This document shows, piece by piece, positions 8,201-16,825 of a stretch of 64,000 nt of DNA. The notes below the pieces were generated by a model. The model made no database searches. It was not told where the DNA came from and was given only the letters and a program-made list of their open reading frames with translations. The stretch lies in the NCBI GenBank assembly GCA_019187405.1, contig JABAQZ010000006.1, positions 172,445 through 236,444 on the forward strand, given 5' to 3'. Position 1 is the stretch's first letter. Every line of letters starts with the position of its first letter. The position numbers and the translations under genes were made by a program. Origin of the DNA: Ignavibacteria bacterium. Its GTDB lineage: Bacteria; Bacteroidota; Ignavibacteria; Tepidaquicellales; Tepidaquicellaceae.

Positions 8201-9809
8201 CTGGACAACTACCGGAGGCAGAGTCTATTTGTATTACGGCTCATCTTCTCCAAACGGTCTGAATCAAACCAGCCCGGACTGGACTTCAAATCTCGGTACA
8301 GCATTTTCTCAATATGGAATTAGCGTTGCATGTGCAGGTGATGTTGACGGTTCGGGCATAGCCGATATTGTTATCGGAGCGAATTATTATTTTAACGGTC
8401 ACCTCACTACCGGAAAAGTTTTTGTGTTTTATGGTTTTGCCGGGGGATTAAATCCAACCCCGTGGACATATACCGGAGGTCAGAATAATCCTGCATTAGG
8501 TACAAGTGTATCAACTGCAGGAGATGTAAACTGCGATGGATACAGCGACATTGCAGTAGGCGAACCTTTATACGATAACGGTTTAACAAACAGAGGCAGA
8601 GTCAGCGTCTTTCACGGCTCATCTTCCGGATTATCTGCATCCCCCGACTGGACAGCCGAAGGATATCAGGCAAATGAAAATCTGGGAATTTCCGTGTCGA
8701 GTGCCGGAGATGTTAACGGTGATTCATACAGCGACATAATAGCCGGTGCGTCGGGACATACAAGCGGTGCTGATGTAATCGGAGCTGCATATTCATATTA
8801 CGGTAATGAAGGAATCTCGAAAAATAATTATATCAGGCAGTTTAAACCATATACTTTCAATGTAGTTTACAACGGAGGTTATACAGGCAGTTTTACAGCA
8901 GCAAGATTTGCTTTACAGGGGAGATCTCCAATGGGAAAAACAATCGGTAAGATTGTATATGAAACGGGAATCAGCGGTCAGCCCTTCAGCTCCGGTTCGA
9001 ATTTCAAATTAACAAACAGTACATCCTATACCGGGACGGGAATAAATCAGACAATAATAAATGGGAGCGGATCTACTCCCAATTTATATGCTGATGCAAC
9101 CGGGTTATCTTTTTTTCTGCAGAAAGAAACGAAATGGCGTGCAAGGATTGAGTATAAGCTTACTTCAAATCCTCTTCAGCATTTCGGACCTTGGAGATAC
9201 TACACAAATTATCTTCCGCTTCCAAACTGGAGCTTACGACCAACATATCATTCCGGATTCGGATTTATATTAAATCTTGGAATGTACATTGAAGGATTTT
9301 ACAAAGAAGATTTATCGGCAATGTCAGTTTCCGATACCGTTAAAATTAATTTAAGAAGAGCTATTGCACCCTATGATAAAATAGATTCATCAACGGGAAA
9401 TTTATCTGAATTAGGTACCGTCACATTATTGTTTCCAAACATTAATTCACCGGACAGTTTTTTTGTGGAATTAAGGCATAGAAACGGTCTATATACTTGG
9501 AGTTCGGGCTTAGTAAGAAATGATTCAGTTGAAAAGCATTATGAGTTTGATGAAGAAGCCTCAAGCGCATTTGGCAATAACATGAAACAAGTAAATGTTA
9601 AACCTTTAACATTTGCAATATATTCTGGTGATGTCAATCAGGACGGAGTAATTGATGGTGACGATGGATTATTGATTGACAATGATGCGGCAATTTTTAA
9701 CATAGGTTATCTTATAACTGATTTAAACGGTGATGAATTTATTGACGGAAATGATGCGGTAATTTCAGATAATAATGCGGCAGATTTTATTGCAGCTATC
9801 AGACCTTAA
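5214..9809 (+). CDS. Giant FG-GAP (integrin-alpha-like) repeat surface protein with C-terminal calcium-binding repeats
   Basis: The protein has 1531 residues from the ATG at 5214, which has AAAGGGA just upstream. The N-terminal about 300 residues form an unfamiliar domain after a weak, unusual hydrophobic leader. Next come 14 FG-GAP repeats of about 60 residues, each with a 'GDVNGDGYSDVIIGA'-type calcium loop; repeat 3 has an insertion in the loop and repeats 5 and 14 have altered Asp/Gly positions. Such repeats form a beta-propeller or two. After a linker of about 300 residues the end carries two EF-hand/dockerin-like loops (DVNQDGVIDGDD and DLNGDEFIDGND). It lacks the T9SS C-terminal domain found in other exported proteins here. 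It is probably an exported adhesin or surface protein; the ligand is unknown. Confidence 0.85.
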   Translation: MNSTKFKIFIISSIILLAREDLNTHFLLAPDFLSKNQIVAAPHDDIYHQLKNSASDFGNNPENTNWYSDAIEQIKAKEYEITFNEEIKSFQSPNRANNLRFTYFKNGFTVSPRITNIPLFDLNDKFIGENEKRYKKIDEWKICFTLKNVSRASSSENNSLNPENSSGDVVEWFDLSGEKIFTDRNKAYIENDKLRINYLNNEEGMRQDFIIKEKPKGNGILRINLSVETELKMVTGGDALCFKDKFGNEKMKYKSLKAWDAKGKDVRAYFECANIYGKFFKGNKKNFSIAVNDNEAVYPLTIDPLSTVANWTSEINQANASFGINVSTAGDVNGDGYSEVIIGANTFDGGQFLEGAVFVYNGAASGPSASPDWTAESNQAFAEFGNDCGTAGDVNGDGYSDVLAGSYRYDNGQTDEGAAFIWYGSAAGLGANGNPSNADWTAESNQAGALFGISVSTAGNVNYHTGQYIEYSDVLIGAYLYDSSPFTDCGAAFLWYGSASGPIPNGTPSNANWNIVGTQNNEGLGSSVSLAGDVDSDGRGDFIIGSYNYTNTFQSEGKAMIFRGIYFGQTQPSLFWTGYGGSANANFGVSVSLAGDINCDLYSDVIVGAYHFTNGEFNEGKISLFKGNPGSFGGMSQTPSWSVEGGQADAALGISVSTAGDVNGDGYADVIAGAYLYNNTLTDEGRAYIYFGNSTTAGLSLSPNWIVDGGQVNAQFGYSVSTAGDVNGDGISDVITGAPYYDNGQTDEGRAFVFLGSPGGLSLTSSWSRIGAPSNQINTDFGSCVALGGDINGDGYSEALIGAPYYDNGTNKTGRVFILAGSSTGFAPSSFGVNFIPPSGNFQTFGYSLSSAGDINGDGYGDVIVGAPYNTNPETSEGKVYVYYGSSLLTNISISSWTFEENQANSFLGWSVAAAGDVNGDGYSDVLAGAYRYSNGESDEGRVYLFMGSASGLSASPSWTGESNTAFAQYGTSVSGAGDVNGDGYNDVLIGAPNFDWTTTGGRVYLYYGSSSPNGLNQTSPDWTSNLGTAFSQYGISVACAGDVDGSGIADIVIGANYYFNGHLTTGKVFVFYGFAGGLNPTPWTYTGGQNNPALGTSVSTAGDVNCDGYSDIAVGEPLYDNGLTNRGRVSVFHGSSSGLSASPDWTAEGYQANENLGISVSSAGDVNGDSYSDIIAGASGHTSGADVIGAAYSYYGNEGISKNNYIRQFKPYTFNVVYNGGYTGSFTAARFALQGRSPMGKTIGKIVYETGISGQPFSSGSNFKLTNSTSYTGTGINQTIINGSGSTPNLYADATGLSFFLQKETKWRARIEYKLTSNPLQHFGPWRYYTNYLPLPNWSLRPTYHSGFGFILNLGMYIEGFYKEDLSAMSVSDTVKINLRRAIAPYDKIDSSTGNLSELGTVTLLFPNINSPDSFFVELRHRNGLYTWSSGLVRNDSVEKHYEFDEEASSAFGNNMKQVNVKPLTFAIYSGDVNQDGVIDGDDGLLIDNDAAIFNIGYLITDLNGDEFIDGNDAVISDNNAADFIAAIRP

Positions 9810-10450
9810 AAAAATTAAACAACTTAATTCTATCGTTTTGAATTTAAGTAATATTTAAAAATTTACCATTATTGATATGAAATTTGACAGAATATGTTTA
9901 AACTAAAAAACTTTCCATAATAATAATCGTTTGCATCGAAAGTCTGCAAATGTTTTTCAGTGATTTTCACTGACTTAATTTCTAAAGTTTCTGGGTTGCA
10001 TTTTCATTCCCGAATTAAAAAAACTATCCCGAGATATGAAAAGTTTTGGGTATGGAACTCTTAGAAGTAAACTTATTTCCATTTCCTAGTCACTATTGAG
10101 TTTATTCATCTGCAAAAATTTTCGGCATACAGTATAACAGCCGGAGGATTCAGCAAATTGAAAAGATGAAAGTATCATACTCAGGAATTTTTTACCCGCT
10201 GAATCCCGACACATTCACCTGAAAAGATTCTCTAAATGGTTTAAATACGGAAAACTTTGCGAAGACATAATATTTTACCATCCTAAACATTTGCATTTTC
10301 TCTGATTATAAGCTTGAGATAATAAATTGTTTTTTTTAAGCATTGAATGATTTAATTTGCTTTCACATTTCGGGAAATTTACAATTTGACTGATTCAGGC
10401 TCTTACTATAATTTGTCATGTAGATATTTGTAAATTTAAATCACATTAAA
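9810..10450. other. Long AT-rich intergenic region
   Basis: About 640 bp without a supported gene on either strand. I see no tRNA, no clear terminator hairpin and no recognisable riboswitch. Only short inverted repeats, such as agtgattttcact near 9959-9971, are visible. It may hold the promoter of the gene at 10451 and possibly decayed sequence. Confidence 0.5.
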
Positions 10451-11299
10451 ATGAAAAAAAACAATCAGTCTGAAAATCTCGAAAGAACAGAAAGGCTTCG
10501 TGAAGAAAACAATCTTCTGAGAATGAAATTAACGGCTGAATTCGGCATGCGTCATTCCGGTTCCAATCTCGACGAAGAATTGGAAAATGAATGGCTGAAA
10601 TACATTTACAACTTCGAAAAATCCTATGCCGATTCAAAACGCGTAAAAATTTATGATTTCATCGGCAAACCTGACTTCAGGAAAATTGAGGAAGTTAAAG
10701 ACAGCGAAATTGAATCTGAATTAAATAAACTTTTTGCCCTGCTGTACAAAAATAACATTGTTTTGAATTGCCTCTGTGATTATGAAGATAAGGTAATTTA
10801 CAAATTCATTACCGAAGAGTTGTTTGAAATAGAAACCGATGACATCAGAATCAAAGGCTTAAATCATTGCTTCATTTATGAGGAATTCCATCCAAATCAT
10901 GAATATGATCTGAAAAATTATTCGGAAGAATTATTCATTAAGCTTTATGACGGAAGCTGGGACGAAGAATTTGATAAATACCGTCTTTGCAATAAAATAA
11001 CAGTAAACAATATATTTTTATGTCAATCAGATTTTACAAAACTTGTTTCTGATTTTCATAAAGCCAATTCTTATTTCAAAATCGAAAATGTACTTTTTGA
11101 AAATGTAAAATTTGACTTGAGTTCAGGTAAAGCAGAAGTAAGCGGAATTGTAACCGTTAAATTAAACGATAGCTTTAATATGCCAAACCGTTATGATGAA
11201 TCTTTTAAAATTTATTTTGAAATAAATGATTTCGGATATTGGGATATCTGCAGTATTGAATTTGAAGCGTTGACTGTAACCGGCAAGTGGCAGGTTTGA
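10451..11299 (+). CDS. Unknown protein with charged coil and NTF2-like C-terminal region
   Basis: The protein has 282 residues, no signal peptide and no membrane helix, so it is probably cytoplasmic. Residues 1-45 form a charged helical segment (ERTERLREENNLLRMKL) that ends in 'AEFGMRHSG'. This is followed by an acidic middle region and a C-terminal beta-rich part ending 'GYWDICSIEFEALTVTGKWQV', reminiscent of NTF2-like folds by strand pattern only. I do not recognise a named family. It stands alone: the preceding 640 bp are gene-free and a bidirectional terminator follows. Confidence 0.75.
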   Translation: MKKNNQSENLERTERLREENNLLRMKLTAEFGMRHSGSNLDEELENEWLKYIYNFEKSYADSKRVKIYDFIGKPDFRKIEEVKDSEIESELNKLFALLYKNNIVLNCLCDYEDKVIYKFITEELFEIETDDIRIKGLNHCFIYEEFHPNHEYDLKNYSEELFIKLYDGSWDEEFDKYRLCNKITVNNIFLCQSDFTKLVSDFHKANSYFKIENVLFENVKFDLSSGKAEVSGIVTVKLNDSFNMPNRYDESFKIYFEINDFGYWDICSIEFEALTVTGKWQV

Positions 11300-11329
11300 T
11301 ATCATCAATCTGCTTTATTTTGAAAATTA

Positions 11330-11365
11330 AAAAAGTCTGAATCTCTAAAAGAGATCAGACTTTTT
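11330..11365. terminator. Bidirectional intrinsic terminator
   Basis: A 16-bp stem (aaaaagtctg/atctct with agagat/cagacttttt, one bulged A) around a 3-nt loop, with A and T tracts at the ends. It lies between two converging genes, the unknown protein at 10451 and mdh, and can stop transcription from both sides. Confidence 0.8.
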
Positions 11366-11392
11366 AATTGTTATCTGAAAATAAAAAAGTAT

Positions 11393-12325
11393 TTATTTGT
11401 TTAATTTATCAAGAACATCCATGACTTCTTTGACAGCTTTCGCGGAATCATTTAAAAGTTTCATTTCATCATTGTTGAGTTTCAATTCAATGATTTTTTC
11501 AATACCATTTTTCCCAAGAACGACAGGAACACCCAGATAAATTTCCTTTTGTCCATACTCTCCGTTGAGCCAAGCGCATACAGGGAAAATTCTTTTCTGA
11601 TCTTTAACAATTGATTCAACCATTTGGGCAGCCGCAGCTCCGGGTGCATACCATGCTGAAGTTCCCATCAATGCAACGAGTTCACCGCCTCCTTTCTTTG
11701 TGCGGTCAACTATTGCATTAAGTTTTGAATTATCGATCAGCTCAGTTACCGGAATTCCGCTTACCGTCGTATATCTCGGCAGCGGTACCATTGTATCACC
11801 GTGTCCGCCGAGAAGCATAGCCTGAATGTCTTTAGGAGAGCAGTTAAGTGCATCAGCAAGAAATGCTCTGTATCTTGCAGTATCGAGAATGCCCGCCATT
11901 CCCATAACCTTTGTGGAAGGAAGTTTTGAATTGATGTAAGCGCAATAGGTCATCACATCGAGCGGGTTTGAAACTACAATCAGTATCGTATCGGGAGAAT
12001 GTTTTATTACATTTTCCGTTACTGATTTTACTATCTCGGCATTGGTGGAAATAAGATCATCCCTGCTCATTCCTGGTTTTCTCGGAAGTCCGGAGGTTAT
12101 TACGACAACTTCCGAATTTGCAGTGGAAGTATAATCGTTTGTTACTCCTTTTACTCTTGTATCATAATTATTTATACCGGAAGTCTGCCATATATCGAGA
12201 GATTTACCTTCGGCAGTTCCCTCTTTAATATCTACAAGTATAACTTCATTGACTAATTCTTTTTGTGCAATGACATTTGCACATGTTGCCCCGACATTTC
12301 CGGCGCCTACTACTGTTACTTTCAT
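11393..12325 (-). CDS. mdh: Malate dehydrogenase (LDH-like type)
   Basis: The protein has 310 residues, the normal length of LDH-type malate dehydrogenase, which interconverts malate and oxaloacetate with NAD in the TCA cycle. The Rossmann motif GAGNVG is at residues 7-12. The NAD-selecting Asp is in 'VILVDIKEG', substrate-binding Arg residues are in 'LPRKPGMSRDD', and the catalytic His is in 'GGHGDTMVP'. The Arg in the mobile loop (GLPRKPGMSR) supports malate rather than lactate specificity. It lies downstream of rplU-rpmA, from which it is separated by a terminator, so it should have its own promoter. Confidence 0.97.
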   Translation of the reverse strand: MKVTVVGAGNVGATCANVIAQKELVNEVILVDIKEGTAEGKSLDIWQTSGINNYDTRVKGVTNDYTSTANSEVVVITSGLPRKPGMSRDDLISTNAEIVKSVTENVIKHSPDTILIVVSNPLDVMTYCAYINSKLPSTKVMGMAGILDTARYRAFLADALNCSPKDIQAMLLGGHGDTMVPLPRYTTVSGIPVTELIDNSKLNAIVDRTKKGGGELVALMGTSAWYAPGAAAAQMVESIVKDQKRIFPVCAWLNGEYGQKEIYLGVPVVLGKNGIEKIIELKLNNDEMKLLNDSAKAVKEVMDVLDKLNK

Positions 12326-12350
12326 TCTGAATAAAATTTAAATTTGTATA

Positions 12351-12384
12351 AAATAAAAAGGTTATTCCGATGACCGGAATAACC
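12351..12384 (-). terminator. Intrinsic terminator after rpmA
   Basis: A perfect 10-bp stem (ggttattccg with cggaataacc, 12360-12369 and 12375-12384) is followed on the minus strand by a T-rich tract (CTTTTTATTTT). It ends the rplU-rpmA transcript before mdh. Confidence 0.8.
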
Positions 12385-12409
12385 CTAAAAAAAAATCCAA
12401 ACCTATAGC

Positions 12410-12670
12410 TCAGGCATTAACTGCAGGAATAACATTAATTGTTTTTTTACCCTTTTTGGTAGTGAATTTTACATTACCGTCAATTAAAGAAAAAATCGTA
12501 TAATCTCTTCCAAGACCGGTATTTATGCCGGGAAGAAATTTTGTACCTCTCTGCCTGACCAAAATGTTGCCAGCTTTTACTATCTCTCCTCCGAATCTTT
12601 TTACGCCAAGTCTCTGTGCATTTGAATCTCTGCCGTTTTTAGAACTTCCAAGTCCTTTTTTATGAGCCAT
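12410..12670 (-). CDS. rpmA: 50S ribosomal protein L27
   Basis: The protein has 86 residues and the N-terminus [16 protein letters not shown] typical of L27, which reaches the peptidyl-transferase centre. '[10 protein letters not shown]' and '[10 protein letters not shown]' are core family motifs. The N-terminus lacks the cleavable extension seen in Firmicutes L27. It is the second gene of the usual rplU-rpmA pair and is followed by a terminator. Confidence 0.97.
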   Translation of the reverse strand: MAHKKGLGSSKNGRDSNAQRLGVKRFGGEIVKAGNILVRQRGTKFLPGINTGLGRDYTIFSLIDGNVKFTTKKGKKTINVIPAVNA

Positions 12671-12715
12671 TTTTGTTAATGTTAAATGTTAATTGAAAAA
12701 TTATTATTTACTAAG

Positions 12716-13024
12716 TTATGCAATAAGATCTATCTGTACGGAGGTATAACCCTGCCTGTGACCTTTTCTGACTTTATATCCTTTTCTTCTTTTCTTTTTA
12801 AATACAATCACAGTGTCATCTTTTACATGATCAAGTACCGTTGCTTCAACTTTTTTATTCAATACAGGTGAGCCTACTTCAAATGTTTTTTCGTCCGGGG
12901 AATACATCAGCACTTTTGTGAATGTAACTTTTGAACCGATTTCATCTTTTAGCCTCGGAATAAACACTCTTTGTTTTTCCTGTACTTTATATTGATTACC
13001 TTTTATATCTACTATTGCAAACAT
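12716..13024 (-). CDS. rplU: 50S ribosomal protein L21
   Basis: The protein has 102 residues, normal for L21. It starts MFAIVDIKGNQYKV and has the C-terminal RNA-binding block 'FKKKRRKGYKVRKGHRQGYT'. It binds 23S rRNA and sits in the standard order before rpmA, 45 bp apart. A tRNA-Ala gene lies 28 bp upstream on the same strand. Confidence 0.97.
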   Translation of the reverse strand: MFAIVDIKGNQYKVQEKQRVFIPRLKDEIGSKVTFTKVLMYSPDEKTFEVGSPVLNKKVEATVLDHVKDDTVIVFKKKRRKGYKVRKGHRQGYTSVQIDLIA

Positions 13025-13052
13025 ATTTGATTATTTAATGAATTACAGAATG

Positions 13053-13125
13053 TGGAGCTAAGCGGGGTCGAACCGCTGACCTTCTGAATGCCATTCAGAC
13101 GCTCTACCAACTGAGCTATAGCCCC
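13053..13125 (-). tRNA. tRNA-Ala (anticodon GGC)
   Basis: The 73-nt minus-strand cloverleaf has acceptor stem GGGGCTA/TAGCTCC, D-arm GCTC-AGTTGGTA-GAGC, and anticodon stem TCTGA/TCAGA with loop ATGGCAT (anticodon GGC). The T-arm is AGCGG-TTCGACC-CCGCT and the discriminator is A. CCA is not encoded. It is directly upstream of rplU on the same strand. Confidence 0.95.
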
Positions 13126-13444
13126 GTCTTTAGCTTTTTTGTGAATGTCAAAATACAAAATATGACGGGTAATTTCAAACCATTTTGTTTTAAAAATTAA
13201 TGCTGAATTGTTTATGAAAAAACTCTGAATTCTTTAGAATTTGAACCTTTTATATAGGTATATTGAATTTAAATCAGAAATAATTTAATTTGAAAACTGA
13301 ATTTCAGGTAATTTTTTAATCATTTAACAATTGTTAGACTAATTTTATTTATTGTTTTTTTATTTTCCTGAAAAAGTTGAGAATCAATATAAACTTCGGA
13401 TTCAGTCGTTTTTTAAACAATAAGAAAGGTATAGGTAATTTCAG
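13126..13444. other. Intergenic region between tRNA-Ala and the bicupin gene
   Basis: About 320 AT-rich bp between divergent transcription units. It should contain promoters for tRNA-Ala/rplU on one side and the bicupin gene on the other. I cannot point to a clear consensus box or hairpin. Confidence 0.5.
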
Positions 13445-14482
13445 TTGTCAACAAATAAATCAGAGAAACTACCGGAATTTAAGTTTTCTCTAAATAATCA
13501 AAAAGCCCGAGTTTTAAAAGACGGCTGGGCAAAAGAAGCAACAGTAAAAGATTTTCCGGTCTCAAAAAATATTGCCGGTGTATTAATGGCGCTGGATTCC
13601 GGAGGTTTAAGAGAGCTTCACTGGCATGCCAATGCGGCAGAATGGGGTTTTGTAATTTCCGGAAATGTCAGAACTACAATCATCGATCCGGAAGGCAGAT
13701 ATGAATACAATGATTTCAAAGCTGGAGATGTTTGGTATTTTCCGAGAGGTCACGGTCATTCAATTCAAGGTTTGGGACCAGAAGGCACGACATTCATGCT
13801 TGTTTTTGACAATGGTGCATTCTCCGAGTTTGCTACATTCAGCGTAACAGACTGGCTTGCTCATACTCCCCGTGAAATCGTTTCGAAAAATCTGAATGTG
13901 GACGAAGGTGAACTCAGCGGACTTCCAGATAAAGAAGCATACATTGTTCATTCTTCTGAAAAATCAGATTTGAAAATTTCCGATGCACCTCCGCTAACAC
14001 ATAAGTATGAATTACTTTCACAAAAACCTTTTCATGAACATCAGGGGGGTAAACTCTGGCTTGTATCTTCAAATGAATTTCCAATATCCGCTACAATGAC
14101 GGGAGCAATTCTTCATCTGAATCCGGGTGCTTTGAGAGAACTTCACTGGCATCCCAAAGCCGATGAATGGCTTTATGTAATCTCCGGTAAAATCCGCATG
14201 ACTGAATTTGCTTCTTCGGGCTTGTCGTCAGTTTCCGAATTATGCGAAAATGATATTGGATATTCTCCGATGGGCTACGGTCATTCGATTGAAAACATTG
14301 GAGATGATGAATGTAAACTTCTGATCGTATTCAATAGCGGAGTTTATGAAGAAATATCGCTCAGTGCTTGGCTTTCTTCAAATCCTGAAGAACTTGTTTC
14401 GGCAAATTTAAACCTTCCATTAGAAACCGTAAGAAAATTTCATAGAAGGGAATCTTTTATAATCTCTGAAAATAAAAAGTAA
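13445..14482 (+). CDS. Oxalate decarboxylase-like bicupin
   Basis: The protein has 345 residues and two cupin domains, each with a complete Mn-binding set: HWHANAAEW plus GHGHS in the N-terminal cupin, HWHPKADEW plus GYGHS in the C-terminal one. It resembles Bacillus OxdC closely around 'FDNGAFSEFATFSVTDWLAHTP'. The decarboxylase lid motif SENST reads SEFAT here, keeping the acidic Glu but changing its neighbours. OxdC converts oxalate to formate and CO2. There is no signal peptide. The start is a TTG, because a stop codon lies six bases before it in frame and no ATG exists nearby. No formate or oxalate transport gene is adjacent. Confidence 0.88.
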   Translation: MSTNKSEKLPEFKFSLNNQKARVLKDGWAKEATVKDFPVSKNIAGVLMALDSGGLRELHWHANAAEWGFVISGNVRTTIIDPEGRYEYNDFKAGDVWYFPRGHGHSIQGLGPEGTTFMLVFDNGAFSEFATFSVTDWLAHTPREIVSKNLNVDEGELSGLPDKEAYIVHSSEKSDLKISDAPPLTHKYELLSQKPFHEHQGGKLWLVSSNEFPISATMTGAILHLNPGALRELHWHPKADEWLYVISGKIRMTEFASSGLSSVSELCENDIGYSPMGYGHSIENIGDDECKLLIVFNSGVYEEISLSAWLSSNPEELVSANLNLPLETVRKFHRRESFIISENKK

Positions 14483-14544
14483 TTCGCAGAAGCTTAAAAG
14501 TCCGGAAATTATCTTTAAAGAAAATTAACTTATTAAGCTTATAC

Positions 14545-14910
14545 TTGACAAAAATCTTAAGAAATCATTATGTACTTGCCGTTCACGACAAAAAATCATC
14601 CGCTGAATTTTATGAGAGTGTATTGGGATTTGAAATTTATTATGAAGATGAAGGTTGGATATTTGTTGCAAAAGATAACTGCAGCATTATGATAGATGAA
14701 TGTCCCGGTTCCATTGATCCGAATAAACTGGGTGATCATTCTTATTTCGGATATCTGATGGTTGACGATGCCGATTCATATTTTAACCAGATTAAGCTGT
14801 TTGGTGCCAATATCATTGTTGAACCTGAAAATAAACCCTGGGGTATGCGGGAATTCGGAATTAAAACACCTGACGGACACAGGATTATGATAGGCGAGGA
14901 GATAAAATAA
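14545..14910 (+). CDS. Glyoxalase/VOC-family protein
   Basis: The 121-residue single VOC domain has the features of glyoxalase/bleomycin-resistance/dioxygenase folds. 'HYVLAVHDKKSSAEFYESVLGF' is the first beta-alpha unit with a potential metal His, and 'KTPDGHRIMIGE' closes the second with the usual His/Glu. Members isomerise, dioxygenate or sequester small molecules; the substrate here is unknown. TTG is the apparent start. It lies 62 bp after the bicupin gene on the same strand, and the two may be co-transcribed. Confidence 0.85.
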   Translation: MTKILRNHYVLAVHDKKSSAEFYESVLGFEIYYEDEGWIFVAKDNCSIMIDECPGSIDPNKLGDHSYFGYLMVDDADSYFNQIKLFGANIIVEPENKPWGMREFGIKTPDGHRIMIGEEIK

Positions 14911-14984
14911 ATATTTGTCAATTATAATATTTATCTTTCAGATTATAAAATTAACTTAACGAAGTTATCCGAATATAACCCGAG

Positions 14985-16559
14985 TTATTTTATTAAATTT
15001 AATTTTTTCACGATTTTTATTCCGGAAGTCTGAAGAATATAAAAATATATTCCACCCGCTAAGTTTTCTCCGTTAATTTCAGCACTGTATAAACCGGATT
15101 CTTTTGTTTCATTGACTACCGTGATCAATTCTCTCCCAAGCAGATCGAATAAACTGATTTTAATGTGGCTCTTAAAAGGAACAGCATATTCAATTACCGT
15201 TTCCGGGTTAAAGGGATTCGGATAATTTTGTTTAAGTATAAATCCGTGATCTGTTGTTTCAAGAGAATTTATTGCAGTGATAGTCTGTGAATATCTGATT
15301 GTTGCAAATTCATAAATGACGGGACTTAAACTTGCAACACTTCTACCCGAAATCAGAATGTTATTCATACCGTCAATTGCTAAATGCATGCTTATGTCAT
15401 TTTGATTTGCCGGTCCGTTATACTTTATTACCCACAAAGAATCACCGGCGGAATTGTATTTTATTGTTGCATAATCACCGCTCCCGCCTGTTACATAAAC
15501 ATTACCCGAGTTATCACAAGCAATATCATTTCCACCTGAGCCGTTCTGCGCTGAAGTGTAATTTCTCTCCCATTGGAATACTCCGCTTTCATTGTACTTG
15601 ATTGTAGAAAAATTGTAAGTGTTTAAATTATAAATCTCACCCGTAAGAAATACATTTCCTGAATTATCAAGACATATAGCTTTTGAGTCGTCGTGAGTTG
15701 CAAGTGAACCTCCGAATCCGTTCCTGATTCTTGTCCATAATGTATCGCCGTCAGGGTTAAGCTTAACGATAGCAAAGTCATTAAAAGTTGATGTGTTTTT
15801 ATATGCGGCAAGATAAATGTTTCCCGAAGCATCTGTCGCGATCGATTTATTTGATTCTGCTGCATTAAAAGAATATTGTCTGTTCCAAAGCGGATTACCG
15901 TTTGTATCAAACTTCATAACCCTTGCACCCCTGCCGTAAACAATTACATTTGCGTTATTGTCCGTTTTTATATCTACGGGTAATGCAGTCTCACCTACCT
16001 GATTTCTGGCAACCCAAAGAGAATCTCCCGCCGGATTATATTTTATTGTAATGAATGTCGTAGGTGCAGATCCGAATGAATAACCGCAAACGTAAACATT
16101 ACCATTTTTATCGGCATCGATTGCTACCGGCTGGTCCATTGTAAACGCAGTTGCACCGTTGAATCTTCTTACCCATAATGAATCTCCACATGTATTGTAT
16201 TTAATAGTTATAATATCATAAGTACCGGTAAAATTTTCTGAAAGCCCTGTTACTATTACGTTCCCGTTATTATCCAACACAAGATCTAATGCCCTGTCTT
16301 CAATCTGCCCCGAAAAAATTCTATCCCACTCCTGAATACCGGAAGCATTGTACTTTATTGTTACATAATCAGTCAGAGTGGCATCGATAATCGAACCTGC
16401 AATGAATACATTTCCTTGTTTGTCGGTTTTTAAACCTGCCAAAGTTGCTATCCCGTTTGGAATGCTTCCATATCTATGAACCCAGCTCTGAATTACCTGG
16501 GAATGCAGACTTTCCGCAATGAGAATAATGAACAGCAGTATTGATAAAATTATTTTCAT
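14985..16559 (-). CDS. Secreted SBBP-type beta-propeller protein with T9SS C-terminal domain
   Basis: The protein has 524 residues. A signal peptide (1-20, ending LHSQ) is followed by about nine repeats of the pattern 'DxxGNVxVTGxS...TIKYNxxGDSLWVRR', typical of SBBP/delta-60-like propellers. The last 85 residues are a type A T9SS sorting domain: 'KQNYPNPFNPETVIEYAVP', then 'LFDLLGREL', ending 'GIYFYILQTSGIKIVKKLNLIK'. It is predicted to be exported across the outer membrane by T9SS and then released or anchored by LPS. Function beyond that is unknown; repeats of this kind often mediate protein interaction. Confidence 0.9.
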   Translation of the reverse strand: MKIILSILLFIILIAESLHSQVIQSWVHRYGSIPNGIATLAGLKTDKQGNVFIAGSIIDATLTDYVTIKYNASGIQEWDRIFSGQIEDRALDLVLDNNGNVIVTGLSENFTGTYDIITIKYNTCGDSLWVRRFNGATAFTMDQPVAIDADKNGNVYVCGYSFGSAPTTFITIKYNPAGDSLWVARNQVGETALPVDIKTDNNANVIVYGRGARVMKFDTNGNPLWNRQYSFNAAESNKSIATDASGNIYLAAYKNTSTFNDFAIVKLNPDGDTLWTRIRNGFGGSLATHDDSKAICLDNSGNVFLTGEIYNLNTYNFSTIKYNESGVFQWERNYTSAQNGSGGNDIACDNSGNVYVTGGSGDYATIKYNSAGDSLWVIKYNGPANQNDISMHLAIDGMNNILISGRSVASLSPVIYEFATIRYSQTITAINSLETTDHGFILKQNYPNPFNPETVIEYAVPFKSHIKISLFDLLGRELITVVNETKESGLYSAEINGENLAGGIYFYILQTSGIKIVKKLNLIK

Positions 16560-16825
16560 TTTAATTTATTTTTTACAAACTTACTTAAAATTTTATTTTT
16601 TGTGAAATTTAAATTTACGGTAAATGTAGTATTCTATGCTGAAAATTAAATTTAAAATCATCTAAAAACAAAGTATAATCTATTTTATGGTTAATATTAA
16701 ATAAAATACTTTATTTCTCCCTAAAGCTGTTTTTCAGTTTAGTACAGAATCCTTAAGAAAGTTTTAATATACTTGAATCAAATTCATAATTAATTTAATT
16801 TGAAGCCACTGATAAAATTTTAAAC

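Noticed and set aside
9810-10450. Possible regulatory RNA or riboswitch
   Set aside because: No conserved riboswitch core or strong stem-loop with terminator could be seen by eye; only kept as a gene-free stretch.
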